64,000 nucleotides of DNA, taken from the NCBI GenBank assembly GCA_027559495.1, contig JAMXSV010000010.1, positions 1,302,001-1,366,000 of the forward strand, written 5' to 3'. The notes below the pieces were generated by a model, which worked only from the letters and a program-made list of their open reading frames with translations, did not search any database and had not been told where the DNA came from. Positions 35,581 to 47,604 of this stretch are shown piece by piece. The position numbers and the translations under genes were made by a program. This stretch comes from Aurifilum marmelostoma. Taxonomy: Eukaryota > Ascomycota > Sordariomycetes > Diaporthales > Cryphonectriaceae. The stretch's first letter is position 1. Each line of letters starts with the position of its first letter.

Positions 35581-38559
35581 ATGACCCCCGACGACATTGA
35601 AGAGCTTTTCAGGCGCACAGACGGCGTCGTCCTGCCCGACACCGCGGACGGCGGGGATGAGGCGGCCCTCACGGAGGAGGAGAGACAGTACCGCATCGCC
35701 CACCTGAGGGCCGTCTTGCTCGAGGCGCACAATGCCTGGGTCAGCGGATCCGAGGATCTCGACCGCATCGCAGAAAAGCTAGGCGACGGGAGTCGACACC
35801 GTGAGTCCGTATCCTGAAAGATGCAAGAGAGGGGAAGGGGCCTGGATTTATAAACTTCTGTGTCTGGCCCCTTCCCACTGCCGGCTTCTCCTTGAGCTTC
35901 AACCTCGTCTTCCGTCATCAAACTGGAACCGTGCACTCGACTGACACATGTATTGCACGCATAGCCCTTTGGCGGTCGCCAATAGGTGCATCTGGCATCC
36001 TGAATTTCTTCCTGGGCATCCTCCCAACCCCTGGCTTAAGACCTCTTCTCAGGTCTCATGCCCTTCGTCTGATCGGGAACTCGTGCGCGGACACAGGTAA
36101 GATAGTATATCCACAAAACAATTTTTCTGCACGAGCTGCTTGCAACAGGACGACGTTGTATGCTAATAAAGATGATGCGGTAGATGAGAATAGAGCCCGC
36201 GTGGTGGACAGCGGCCGGATTCATGCCATTATAGAACTGCTTTACGATGATTCACTTCTCCCTTTTGTGATACCCGTTTTGTATAACGTCTTGGTAGACT
36301 ATGGTAAGGCTATTCAAAATCTTTTTTGGGGGGGGAAATTCTGGGAACTGATCCGATTTTTCTTTCAAATGCAGAACCAGTCCAATTACAGGCATGCGAG
36401 GCCGGGCTCAGCCAGAGGCTTATGGAGATCCTCGGCGGCCCACGATTGGAAGCATGTCGTCTCTACGTCAATCTCATTTGCAAGATTCTAGCCCTCTTGA
36501 TAACACAAGGTCTGTAATATTCTCACCTCAACCCAACGACTCTCTGCTTCGTTCGTTGTCACTGACCGCGACCAGAACCCGAAATACGCAACGGCCCTCC
36601 TGCAACGCCTCTCATCCTTCTGTCAGTCGCCACAAACCGGCAGCACCCCGTCGATCTAGAGGATTTCAGCGGCCTCGCATCCGTGGCCCTCGCCTACCTT
36701 AGCCACGAGTCCTTCCAGACGTACATACTCGCTGGCCTGCCGCTGCTCCTCACTGCCTTCTCTATGTCCTACACGCACTTCGATCCCGGCCAGGCCCCGG
36801 ATCCAGACGACGCGGCCCAGCTCCGTCAGGTCCGCAACGCCTTCGTTCCTGTGCTGGCCGACATTTCTGCCCTGCCGGACTTCGTACCTGGGTCTGCCCA
36901 GGGTGGCATGGGCATCCTTTCACACCCCGTCTTCCAGACATTGCAGAGCTGGCTGCACGGCCCGCCGGCTCACGCAAACCTACAGACCGCGTCCTGCCTC
37001 GCATTGGGAAACCTGGCGAGAAGCGACGCCACCTGTGTCACGTTTGTTCGTGATGCGCATATCCACCAGCCACTCCTCAGCCTGCTGGCCCGCTGCACAA
37101 GCGGTGAGGTGCCGCCCAATGCGCAGCTCACCCACGCGGTGCTCTCGTTTCTCAAGAACCTCGCTATTCCTGCGGTCAACAAACCCGAGCTGGGACAACT
37201 CCTGGAGCCCAACATGCTGCCCAGGCTCTGGTCGACATCTGGAGACAGCCAGCCGCAGACCCAGTTTGCAGCCGTGTCCCTCGGCCGGCTACTGCTCGTT
37301 GGCTGTCCGCCCAACGTGCGGCGTCTTTGTGCCCCCCCTCAGCGCCGATCCAGACTCTCCTGCTCACGACAGGAGCAATCTTCACGTGCTCACAGCGCTC
37401 TTCGAGCGCAGCGATGCTGAGCCCACCAAAATGGAGGTTGCAAGGGCGGTGGCCACCGTCTGCCGCATCCTGCACTCCACGCCCGTGTCCCCTGTGCTGC
37501 CCGACGAGGTGCACAACACAGCCACTCACAGCGCCAAGCGTGCGAAGCGCGATAGCACGTCCGTTGACGAAGGAACCTTGGGTGTCAGGGGCCCCGACGC
37601 GCACACGATGTCTCCCTTCTCACCGACCACCTCCTCGGCCCCAGCACCTCTGTCCCCTTCGGCGTCCTCAAACCCGCACTCACCCGCCTCTCACTCGTCC
37701 TCGTCGGGGGCGTCCACGAGCGCTGCCTCCACGGCCTCGAGCCAGACCCGCCGCGCGCGCTTCTACGGTGCGCACGAGCTCGCCCTGCCGCTCTCCTTCC
37801 TCATCAAGCAGACGCGTTTTCCAGCGCTACGATCTGAGGCCTGGTTTGTGCTCGCCCTCATGTGCCGCTCTCCGGACGGTGCCCGCGTCGTCCAGACCGC
37901 CTTGCAGAGCTTCGAGGCCTGCCGCGCCCTCGTCGAGAGCGTCACGGGCCGCGACATGGCCGACGGGCATGACCTGCTACTTGCAGCTAGCTCTTCGCCC
38001 CCGGCTGAGGGGCAGGAGGATGGTCCGGGCAACGCGCGTGTCAGCATCGGCGACAGCGCCGGCTCTGGGCCGGGGTCCTCCGGCGTCGGGCTGGGCAGCA
38101 GCGCCATGGGCATCGAGGGCCTCGGCCTTGGCTCTCTCGAGCCACAGCAGGTCGACCCAGCCACACAGGCCAACATGGCTCGCATCGACCGCGAGAACGG
38201 GCTGTGCATGGTCGCCGAGCTGCTCAAGAACCACTCGCGGGACCTGCTCCCCCCTGCGCAAGAACATCTACGAGCAGCTTCTCCTGACAGGCGGGGAACT
38301 GGTTCTGCACGCACGAGAGGACGGCGGCGGGGTCGGAGACATGAACATGGGCGGAGTGGAACGGGCTGCCTCCTCTGCTTCAGGAGTGGCAGGACCAGGA
38401 GGAGCATCTGGAGGGATGTTAACGCCCAGTCAGATGATTCAGCAGCAAATGCAGCAGATGCCTGCGGGAGCAGGGATGACAAACATGGGCATGGGATATG
38501 ACGGGGGAATGGGCAGTGGCGGTGGTGATGTCTATAGACAGGATTGGGATACCCAATGA
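35581..38559 (+). CDS. SmgGDS/Rap1GDS-like armadillo protein, two frameshifts
   Basis: Five exons: 35581-35800, 35965-36096, 36184-36303, 36375-36509 and 36576-38559. All four introns are phase 1. Exon 5 is broken twice: C7 at 37332-37338 and C6 at 38249-38254. Removing one C at each restores 862 residues. Armadillo-like helices are visible throughout: SHALRLIGNSCADT, ENRARVVDSGRIHAIIELL, TASCLALGNLARSDATCV and HAVLSFLKNLAIP. Animal SmgGDS proteins bind small GTPases with polybasic tails (Rap1, Rho) and aid nucleotide exchange or prenylation. The fungal role is inferred. A Ser/Pro-rich, likely disordered loop lies around 37600-37740. The C-terminus is Gly/Met/Gln-rich. As written, the protein would stop shortly after residue 457. 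Confidence 0.8.
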
Positions 38560-39234
38560 AGGGTGGAATCGTCGCATAAATATAAGGTCATTTAGTCGCA
38601 TATGGCAGCAGGATGAGCAAGAGAAAACAAAGACGAGGGGCGATTGACCCTCACAACCGATCCCTAGGGAATATCCCGTTCTTGAACAACTAGTTGCAAT
38701 CACTTGTGACGTGCAAAGATGGTTCTGGGCCTTGGTCGTCATGTGTTGCGGGTCACTGTCAGTGCTCACCAGACATCACAGAAATGCTAAGATTGTTTTC
38801 TGTTAGACCTTGACGTGGCGCCCTGTATTTGGTTGAGTCTGCAGTTCTTGGGGAGAGGTATGCAATGCACCGGAGTGGTGGACTCTCCCATCGGTGCCAC
38901 CAAGTATTCGCACAGGATTTTGCCCTTCCTTTCTTGGCTTTCTGCATCCTCCATCGTGCAGCCTCCATCTCGCTGACTCCCAGTATTACGTCGAGATTGG
39001 GGGAACGAGAAAAGTGGGGGAACCTTTTATGTGATCATGACTTTATGTGTATTTTTTGTGTCCCTCATCCCTAGCAACCTTTAACGCAGAGAAGCCAGAC
39101 CAACCAGAACGACCCAGAGATGAAGTACCAGTTGCGTAAAAAAGTGCTGTGCAGCCCTATCAGCCTGAACCGGAAACCTCTTTTCCCACAAGAAGCAAAA
39201 CAAACTCCCCTCACAATCATCTCGTGCGGACAGC
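38560..39234. other. convergent 3' intergenic region
   Basis: This region lies between the stops of the armadillo gene (+) and eL13 (-). No gene is supported. Confidence 0.5.
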
Positions 39235-40402
39235 TTATTTTTGCTTGGCCTTCTCCTCCTCGGCCCGCTCCCTGGCCCTCTTCTCGCGCGCGCCCTCGTT
39301 GCGCTTGTTGGCGCGCTCGACACGCAGCTTGCGGTAAGCACCACCCTCGATGGGCTTGGGCATCTCGGAGGTCTTGATCGTCTGGATAGTCTTGTCGGCG
39401 TGGACGATGGGGAAAGCGGCGCCCGTGGAGGCGACGGCGCTCTCGACGGCCTTGAGGTCCTCCTTGGAGGAGTCGCCCTTCTTGGGCTTGTTGCTCTTCT
39501 TGGGGAACAGGATCAGGCGGGCGGTGTAGGCCTTGAGGCGCTCCACGTTGGCGGCAAGAGACTCCTCAGAGAGGTTCTGGCGACGGGCGTCGACGGAGAT
39601 GCCGATGGTGGGGGCGTACAGACGGGGAATACCGGCAGCCTGGAAATGTCTCGTTAGATTCTGTATTCTTTTTCTGCTTCTCTTTCGTTGCAAGCGACCA
39701 CTGCGGAGTTTCCATGCGTTCCCAGGGTGGGTCGAGAGGAAACATCTCGTAGAGGATAAATGCGCGGTCGCTGCTTGCGCTGCTTGCAACTTCTTGGGAT
39801 TTATGTACCTTCAGCTCAGCCAGGGTGAAACCACGACCGGCACGAACACGGCGGTTGTACTTGACGGTAGGGCATCGCACAACAGGTCGAAGCTTGTCGA
39901 TGGGGCGGGGGGCGACAGCAGCAGCCTTAGCCTTGCGGGCGTTGCGTCTCGAGGCCTTCTTGCCGGGCTATAATCCAGAACAAAATACAAGGTTAGTCTC
40001 ATTTCTGTCGACAAATGCCCCAGGAGGGCCAAGACACATCCTGCTGAAAACATCCATCTCTTTCTTTCGTGCATCCAGGTCGCGGGCGTGGGAGTTCCAT
40101 CAATTGTTTTGCGTACCTGGTCGAAGTGGCATCGAACCCGACGCTGCCAGTCCTTGCGGAAGTCTGAGATCGAATCCAGTCAGTATCTCCATCGCCAAAG
40201 ACGTAATCCTTCATCGAGTCTTCTATCGTCGTGGGAAATCGCAATCGATGTCGCAGGGGAATGGCAGGCGGGTTAGAACTAACGGTTCTTGACGATGGTC
40301 TGGTTGTGCTTGATCGCCTATAGATGGAAAAGGTTGAGGTCAGCAATGTCATCTCGACAATGACAAGAGTCTGTTCCGAGATAAATGGTGATTCCTTACC
40401 AT
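39235..40402 (-). CDS. rpl13: 60S ribosomal protein L13 (eL13)
   Basis: Five exons: 40402-40400, 40317-40284, 40163-40117, 39967-39809 and 39639-39235. They encode 215 residues, the usual eL13 length. Exon 1 consists only of the ATG codon. The protein starts [14 protein letters not shown] and continues [18 protein letters not shown], then [41 protein letters not shown] and a Lys/Arg-rich helical C-terminus. eL13 is a structural protein of the cytosolic large ribosomal subunit. Four introns near the 5' end are normal for highly expressed fungal ribosomal protein genes. All phases are consistent. The upstream region towards 41450 is its promoter. Confidence 0.96.
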
Positions 40403-41450
40403 TTTGTCTGTGGTGCGATCAACGACTGGTCGTGGGTGCTGGCAAGTTGTTGTATCGTCAAGAGCGAACCTACCGGGTGGTTGTTGCAGGTTGGTGTTGA
40501 GAATTTTGAAAGTGGTGCTGGTGTGCGCTAGACCTTGCCGCCCTTGCTGATTGGCTATTGACCCGCTTTTCCTGGCTCAAAATCAGCAGCCGCTGGTCCC
40601 TGCGCTTTTGAAATTTCGCCAACCCACATTTCAGCCGAGGCCAGCTGCCGCCAGCTGCCGCCCTCGAGGCTCCCGCCCAAGTGCTGTGTACCGTCATACA
40701 AGTGTTTTTGCACCAGGATCAAGGCTGCTGGTGGTGGTGGTGACAGCGTTTCGCAACACTCAAAACTGCCACCCAGTGCAAGAATTTCCATGAGAGAATC
40801 TCAGGTCAACCCCATTGATTCGCTATGAAAATAATACCTTGTTACTGAAACCCATAGTAGCAGGCATACCTATGTCCATTCTAAGTAGAACTCCACCTCT
40901 AATGACTGGTCTTACGAAGCAAACGAAATGTCGTAGGATACATCTCATATGATTGCCCAATTTGCTTACTACCAGCTTTTCTTCCTCACACTTTGTGCAC
41001 GTCAAGCACATAAACGCATTAAAGAATGGCATGTTCGCGATTAGAGATTTGGAAAACACCTTAAACATATGCTGATTAGGTGAGGGAATATGCCTAGTCT
41101 GCGTTCAGATACACATCCTCCGGGCCGGAGTCATCATCGCCACCTCACTACACAATTCTGCATTACCCTCCCAACTCCTCAGCCCTTCCTTGGGTATCTT
41201 GTTTCGCTCCCAACTGACTCGAAATGATTGCCCTGGTGAGATGACTGGAGAGACCCGTGATCTTCTCCTTGCATGCAACCAATGCGTACGCCGATCAAGC
41301 CAGCGCCTTTGACCAATGATGCCCCAGATGCACAATTAGAAAGTTTGACTCCAGACTCCTTCAAAAGATGACCCACGCCCCCACAAGCCGATACATACGC
41401 CGCCGAATTCAGACAGAAACGCCGTAGATGGTGAGATGCTGCGGCACTGG
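40403..41450. promoter_or_regulatory. eL13 upstream region
   Basis: It holds the eL13 promoter and the 3' flank of the GT90 gene. No coding region is supported. Confidence 0.4.
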
Positions 41451-43407
41451 TCATCGATGCTCGACAAACGTGGTCAGATCGTCCACCCAGCCTAGCCTGT
41501 CGCGGTTCTCATCACAGATCCGAGCGAACTCGAGCAACAGGCGCCACACGTACAGGACAGTGTCCTCTCGCCTGAGCACCATTTCGCCCCATCTTTTGCC
41601 GGTCTCAGCAATTAGTCTGGCCGCAGCATCGCCCTTATCGTCGCGCATGAAGTAGTCGAGAATCCCATAGAGGTCCTGGAGGGTGTTATCCATCGGCGCA
41701 AAGTGTAGCCATGGCTGCAGCCGGTCGTCGTGCCATTCGGCATAAATTGTGGCCTTGAGCGGGAGAGACGTGCTGAGCAGGAGACCTCGGTACCGTGCGC
41801 TGAAAGAGTTGCCATCCACATCAGGCATGAATTTGTGGACGAACTGCTGATCCATCGGCTTTGGAGCGACCTCATGGTAGTAATCCGAGAGATACGAGCA
41901 GTTGCCCTCGCGAGGGAAGCAAAGAAGCTCCGTGAAGCCCGCATCAGCGGTCTCCGAGAGCCAACCGCCCACCTCCCCCTCCAAGCGGCGGACGGAATCG
42001 TACTGGTCAGTGGGTGGCATCTGAAAAGTCATGGCCGACACACCGTTCTTCTCCAGGTTCTTGACGGCGGTGCCATTCAGCATCTCAATCAGACGGAGCC
42101 GCTGGAAATGCCTCCAGTTGGTCTCCTTGTGCCTGCCTCCAGATGCAACGCCGCGCCATGTTACTGTGGTGGTCTTCTTGTCCCACGAGGGTCCATGCCA
42201 GCTACCACCGCTATAGAATGAATCTGCTGTGAGGTACATGGCGCCAGGAATCAGGATCTCGTTGTTCCTAGACAGCTTGGAGCCGCCGAAGAGCGGGATC
42301 AGCTCCTGCGTCGTCCTCATGCTGATGGGTTCGATGAAGGTGGAGTGCAGGCCCCTGAGGTGCGGTTGGTAGCACGGGTCCATCGCGGCTGTGTGGTTCT
42401 TGACATAGCCGTCCTCGCTGAAGTCAGGATCCCAGTTCCTAGGAAATACAGGCGGCAGGGAAAAGTCGTCAAGCGCCGACGCGTTGCGACCCGGTGAATC
42501 GGGTGGGCAAGTGGCTGCCGTGTAGTCCCAGATTTGTTCAATGTCTGAGAGCCATACCGGCTCGTACGGCTGCTGACCCTCGGCGGTAGAATCGCCATGC
42601 AAGGACCTGAGGCCATGCCAATCCCTGACGACATCATCCACTGGTGTGATCTTGCGCCACATCCTCGCGTTCTCTACCATACGGTCAATGTCCTCCCATG
42701 GCACCAGTATCCGCGACTCGTCCATGTAATTAATAGGCATGTCCACGTCAGGGAGAAACTCGGCGCATTCAGCGACTAGGTCGGTCCACAACTGCAGCCA
42801 TGGCACCTTGCCCGTAACGTCGCCCACCGGTCTGGCCTTGCCGCTCCTGACGCGCACAACATGCTCCCAGTCGGCGGCCCGCTTGGCCGTCTGCCACGAG
42901 TCCAGGGCCCAAAACGGTAGCAGGTCCTTGTATATCCTGTCGAAGAAGGACTCAACGATGATAGCGTCATGCTTGAGTGCGTACTCGAACCATTTATCGA
43001 AGCCAGGGGGGGGGATGCCGTCCCCTTCTCACGCGATACCGTGCAGCCGCACTCCGCAGGTCGGTGGACCTCAGCTTGAGCAAGGCGTCCTGCTTGCGGC
43101 GCGCATCGAGAATCAGCTCACTGATGGGGTGGGAACCATACTCGCTGGTGGCGTTGGAGAAGATCTCGAGCAGCTGGGCCTCGGAGGCAGGCTTGCGAAA
43201 AGGGAAAGATATCGCTGGAGGAATGAGCGCCGTTGCACTCGGTGAAGAGTGAGATAGGAGGAAGGCCGTAAAAAGGAGTGTCAGCACGCCGGCGACGGCA
43301 CAGAAGCGTGTGAGCGCGGGGACGGATGTGAGTCGACGTCGAGGGCGGGGGAAATTGGCCCAGACGGGAGTTGTGAGGGTCAGAGGTGACTGAAGTGTTG
43401 AATACAT
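41451..43407 (-). CDS. GT90 (CAP10-like) glycosyltransferase, frameshifted
   Basis: One exon with a frame change at nine C on the coding strand (43006-43014). With eight C the gene gives 651 residues and restores RGRHPPPGFDKW, a conserved motif of the family. The N-terminus is a type II membrane anchor: basic PRPRRR, then a hydrophobic segment at residues 35-52. Catalytic-domain motifs include TVTWRGVASGGRHKETNW, FMPDVDGNSFSARYRGLL and ATIYAEWHDDRLQPWLHF. GT90 enzymes are Golgi transferases. The cryptococcal member CAP10/CXT type adds xylose to capsule glycans; the acceptor here is unknown. The ATG at 43407 was chosen because the anchor follows it. As written, translation would stop near residue 135. 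Confidence 0.88.
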
Positions 43408-45714
43408 CTTAGGCCTGCGGACGACCGCAGCACGGCAAGTCGTTATCCGATCCCAGGGCCAGAGGTGAGACACTCGAACCAAGAGGACAGGCTAGACGGC
43501 AGCGTCCGAGCGGGCGAGGCTGAGGAGCCTCGTCGTACTTGAGGCAATGAGAAAAAGGCAATCGCGATGTGGTATCACTTGTGCCTGGAAATGGCTGTGT
43601 GAGGGGCACCGACCTAACAGTGACTGTGACGGTTGCAGTGGCTAATCCACGCTTCTGCAAACGGATGTCGGTGGTGAATTTGGAGGAGGGAGGGGGGAGG
43701 GGGCCGCGATATCACACAGCAGAGAGCCGTATCTCGCACGAAGACCACTGTGATGGTTGTCGTCACTGAATGTTCATCAGTGTATTGATAGGATCGACAT
43801 TGTGACAACAAAGACAGGCTTGTCAGAAACGAGAGGAATGCCAGGAGGGCATTCTGCTTTTCGTTTTCCTTTCACCTTCTTGTTTCTTTAGGACGCGGCA
43901 AGAAGTCACAACAGGATGAAGAGGAGGACGAAGCATGAGGGGTTGGTCAAAAAGACATTGAAGCTCCCACCCGTTCATTGTTGGCCCTAGTAATTATCAG
44001 ACGAGGCCTAGCGAGAACCGTCTATCCCATCATAGGGAAGATGGCGGCGCAAGATGGGATGGGGACACCCCGGTTATGACGCCTAGGACCAAGCCCGCGC
44101 CCTTGCTCCTGCTTCTCTTGGCGACTGATCAGGCATCTTGGCAGCCATCTCAGCGATGGCAGCCAACCCCCCTCCCACCGCCCCCCGGCCCCCTCCTTCC
44201 CAAGCCACAGCAGGCCGGGAAATGAGGTGTGAGAACTCATCAATGGGGTGGTGCCTTCCGAGAGAGAGATCGATCTCAGTAACATTCTCGCGGGCGGTTG
44301 AGTAAGACGGGAAACCACTCCCACTACTACCCAGCCCAGCCCCCGATAGCCCTTTCTGCACCTGGAGGTGACGTCCGCGGAGGGGGAAGCCATGGTTTTT
44401 AGCTGCATGAATAGCGCCTGGACGAAGCGCCCTGGAAGAACAAGAAAACAATGACTGGAGGGGCAAAATCAAGGATCCCAAGGGGAAGATCCGGGAGGGG
44501 GGGGGGCATCATGACAGAGGCTAGACGCAGGTGGTGGCACATTCATCCGCAGGTAATCCCCTGATCTAAGTTTTCGTTCGGGTTCACGATTGTGGTTCAT
44601 AGTTTTGAAGGTTTGAAGTCAAAGAGCCCCCCTGGGTTGACACGGGTCAAGTAAGCATACATGGTAAAGTAAAAAAACAGAATGTACATAAGATGACCAT
44701 GCTTGAAGACGCCCCCTGTCAGCACCATCCTACGGGGTCCACACAAGCCCATTTCAGAACCACCCAGACCTGGAGAGAGCCGAGCTCAGTGGGTCTTGCC
44801 TGGCTCCTTAGATAAGCTTGTAGTAGTGAGCGTGTCTGCTGATGAAAGACCAATATCAAGTGAATGAAAGTCAAGCTTCCACGAAATACACAGCTCAGGG
44901 AAGAAGGTTGGGGGGGGGGGGAGAGAAGGGGGGGAGAAAAAGGAGACAAGGTACAATCGAAAAGAATGGGTCTTTGAGGAAGTCAAGACATAAAAAATCA
45001 CAAATAGAAAAGTAATCCAAAGACCTAGACCTTGGCATGCAATATGAACGAACCACCAGGACCAACCATCCCTGGTCTGTGGCACTTGGCGGCCTAGAAC
45101 TGCTGCTGTGCGCTGGGTTGGCTAATACCAAATTAATGTGTATATATAGTTCTGACTACCTCGCTGTCGATACAACCATTTGGAGCGCTTGACAAGACCC
45201 AAGTACACGTTAAAACAAACTCACCATTTTTTTGGTAGCTCAGTATCACTACTGTACGAAACCGGGCCGGCGATATTGGCTTTTGTCAATCAATCAAAAC
45301 CATCTCTGCCGAGGACCGGCTGCAATGCAGACATGCCGAGCGGCAAATGTGGATATTCAACCTTGAATTTCGGGTCCCAGGCTGTTCAGTAAGCCCATCT
45401 GCCGTCACAATTGAACGTTGATCATCACCATTGCTGGCACCCTTCCAAACATCGCGTTAGTATTATGGAGGATGAGGAGCTGTGTGCGGCTTATCAGTGG
45501 TTACCCCGCTGTGCCTATCGCGGTCCTCTTTCGGAGAGCGTCATCCTATGTTTCGTGAAATGGCTTTGTAATAACGACAAAATTAAAAGGAAAAGAAAGG
45601 TATCGTCAGGCAGGTAGGTGGTATTCACGTCGACTCCTCTTGATTGAGGGAACTTGAGCATCCTGTCTCTCGCTCTTTCCTCCTCTCCTGAGATTTTAAT
45701 ATAAGCACTGCACG
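43408..45714. other. divergent intergenic region with G tracts
   Basis: 2.3 kb between the GT90 (-) and carboxypeptidase (+) starts. It has G-runs near 44499-44506 and 44909-44920 and a C-rich stretch near 44167-44200. No gene is supported. Confidence 0.5.
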
Positions 45715-47604
45715 ATGCATTTCTCCAGACTCATCGCCAGTGCCCCTCTCGCGCTGGCCGCTACTGTGCACCACCGCAACGATGGCAGTGATGGCCAGCG
45801 CTTCCTCTTTGGAGGAACAGGAGGTCATGATGTCTTCTCTTCCGCCTCGACCAAGGATTTCACTTGTGACTTGCCCCCGTCCCTGGATCCCTCGCGCGAT
45901 GGCCTCCCTTCAGCCACCTCCCTCTTCACCTCCAAGGAGGCCCTCAAGACGCAGATCGAGCGCCACTCCGCCCTCGTCCGGGTCCCCACGATCTGCTACG
46001 ATGACCTGGGCCCCTTTGACACGGATCCGAGATGGGCGCCGTACCACGAATTCCACGATGTCCTGGCCAAGACCTTCCCCCTGGTCCACCAGCGCTTCGC
46101 CCGCCAAAAGATCAACACTTTTGGCCTCATCTACACGCTTCCCGGCTCCGATCCATCCCTGAAGCCGCTCATGCTCACCGCTCACCAGGACGTCGTCCCC
46201 GTCGCCGACGCCTCGACCTGGACCCACCCTCCCTTTGACGCCTACTTTGACGGCACCTGGCTCTGGGGACGCGGTGCTTCCGACGACAAGAACAGCATGA
46301 CGGCCCTCCTCTCCGCCGTCGAGACCCTGCTCGCCCAGCCCGGCTTCCAGCCCCGCCGCACCATCCTGCTCGCCTTCGGCTTCGACGAGGAGTGCAGCGG
46401 TGCCAAGGGCGCCGGCCACATCGCCGACCACCTGCGCGACACCCTGGGCGAGGACTCCCTCGCCATCATCCTCGACGAGGGCGGCATGGGACTCCAGCAG
46501 ATCGACGACGTCCTCTACGCCCTCCCTGCCGTCATGGAGAAGGGCCACGTCGATATCTGGTTCACTTTGCATGTCCAAGGCGGCCACTCCTCCACGCCTT
46601 TCCCGCACACCGGCATCGGCATCGTGAGCGAGATGGTTGTCGCCCTCGAGAGCAACCCCTACCGACCCGAGCTCATCAAGAACTCGCCCATCTACAACCA
46701 CTACGTCTGCCAGGCCAGATACAGCCCGGACGCCGAGCCCGAGGTCACGAGACTGCTGCACGATGGGGACCTCGAGGCCCTGGCTGAGGAGCTGGCGTCA
46801 CAGGACCGCAGCACACACTACAGGCTGCAGACGAGCCAGGCCGTTGACTACATCGGCGGCGGCCAGAAGATCAACGCCATGCCCGAGGTCGTCACCCTCG
46901 GTGTCAATTATCGTGTTGCGCCGCAGGACAGCATCGGAAAGATCATGCACAACATCGTACAGTACATCACGCCTGTGGCGAAAAAGTACGGAGTCACCAT
47001 CAAGCCTTTTGTGAAGGACGAGGATTACGCTGAGTATCTGGGAGAAGAGGCTGGCTCTGCGCATGGGTTGTGGGCGACGATGAAAGATGAGTTTGAGGTG
47101 CTGTACGATGTCGACTACAACGCCACACTGGTCCTGTCTGCAAGTCAAAAGACACAAGCCGCACCAGTGAGTCCATCGAGCGATGATGCTGTGTGGGATG
47201 TCTTCTCCGGCACGATCCAGCATTCTTTTGCGTTTGATGGCGGCAAGGTCGTGCCTGTTGGAGAGTTGATGACGGGCAATACCGATACCAGACACTATCT
47301 TGGTAAGTTCTTTTCCCTTTTCTTTTATGCCCTGTGGCCAGTTCCGTTCAGGCCTGGTTCCTTGTGGAGAGTCGGATTGAAACCTTTTTGTGTAATTGCT
47401 GACCTTGTGTAATGCGTAGACTTCACCCGCAATGTCTACCGCTGGTCTCCCACGCGCCAGGGCGGCAGCTATGACATACACACCATCGATGAGAGGGTCA
47501 ACATGACCGTCCACCTGGAGCTAGTACGATTCTACTACGACTTTGTCCGCAATTTTGATGCGGCTGATGTGGCCAAGGTAGACAACAGTGAGCTCGAGCT
47601 GTGA
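45715..47604 (+). CDS. Gly-X carboxypeptidase S-like peptidase (M20)
   Basis: Two exons, 45715-47302 and 47420-47604, with a 117-nt intron, encode 590 residues. The N-terminus (MHFSRLIASAPLALAATV) is a signal peptide or anchor, as in vacuolar carboxypeptidase S (CPS1). The di-zinc centre of family M20 is complete: TAHQDVVPV (His157, Asp159), WGRGASDDK (Asp190) and FDEECSGAKG (Glu225/226). A His near the C-terminus lies in NTDTRHYL, just before the intron. The dimerisation lid includes VQGGHSSTPFPHTGIG. The enzyme removes C-terminal residues from short Gly-X peptides and supplies amino acids from the vacuole. The protein length matches CPS1 (about 576). It has no frameshift. Confidence 0.94.

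Noticed and set aside
40164..40283. possible C/D-box snoRNA in eL13 intron 2
   Set aside because: A GATGAA and a CTGA occur about 40 nt apart on the minus strand, but the C box has a mismatch, no C'/D' pair is clear and no terminal stem is seen.
44083..44481. 132-codon minus-strand frame in the GT90/carboxypeptidase interval
   Set aside because: Low complexity, Gly/Ala/Arg-rich from C/G tracts, no recognisable domain.
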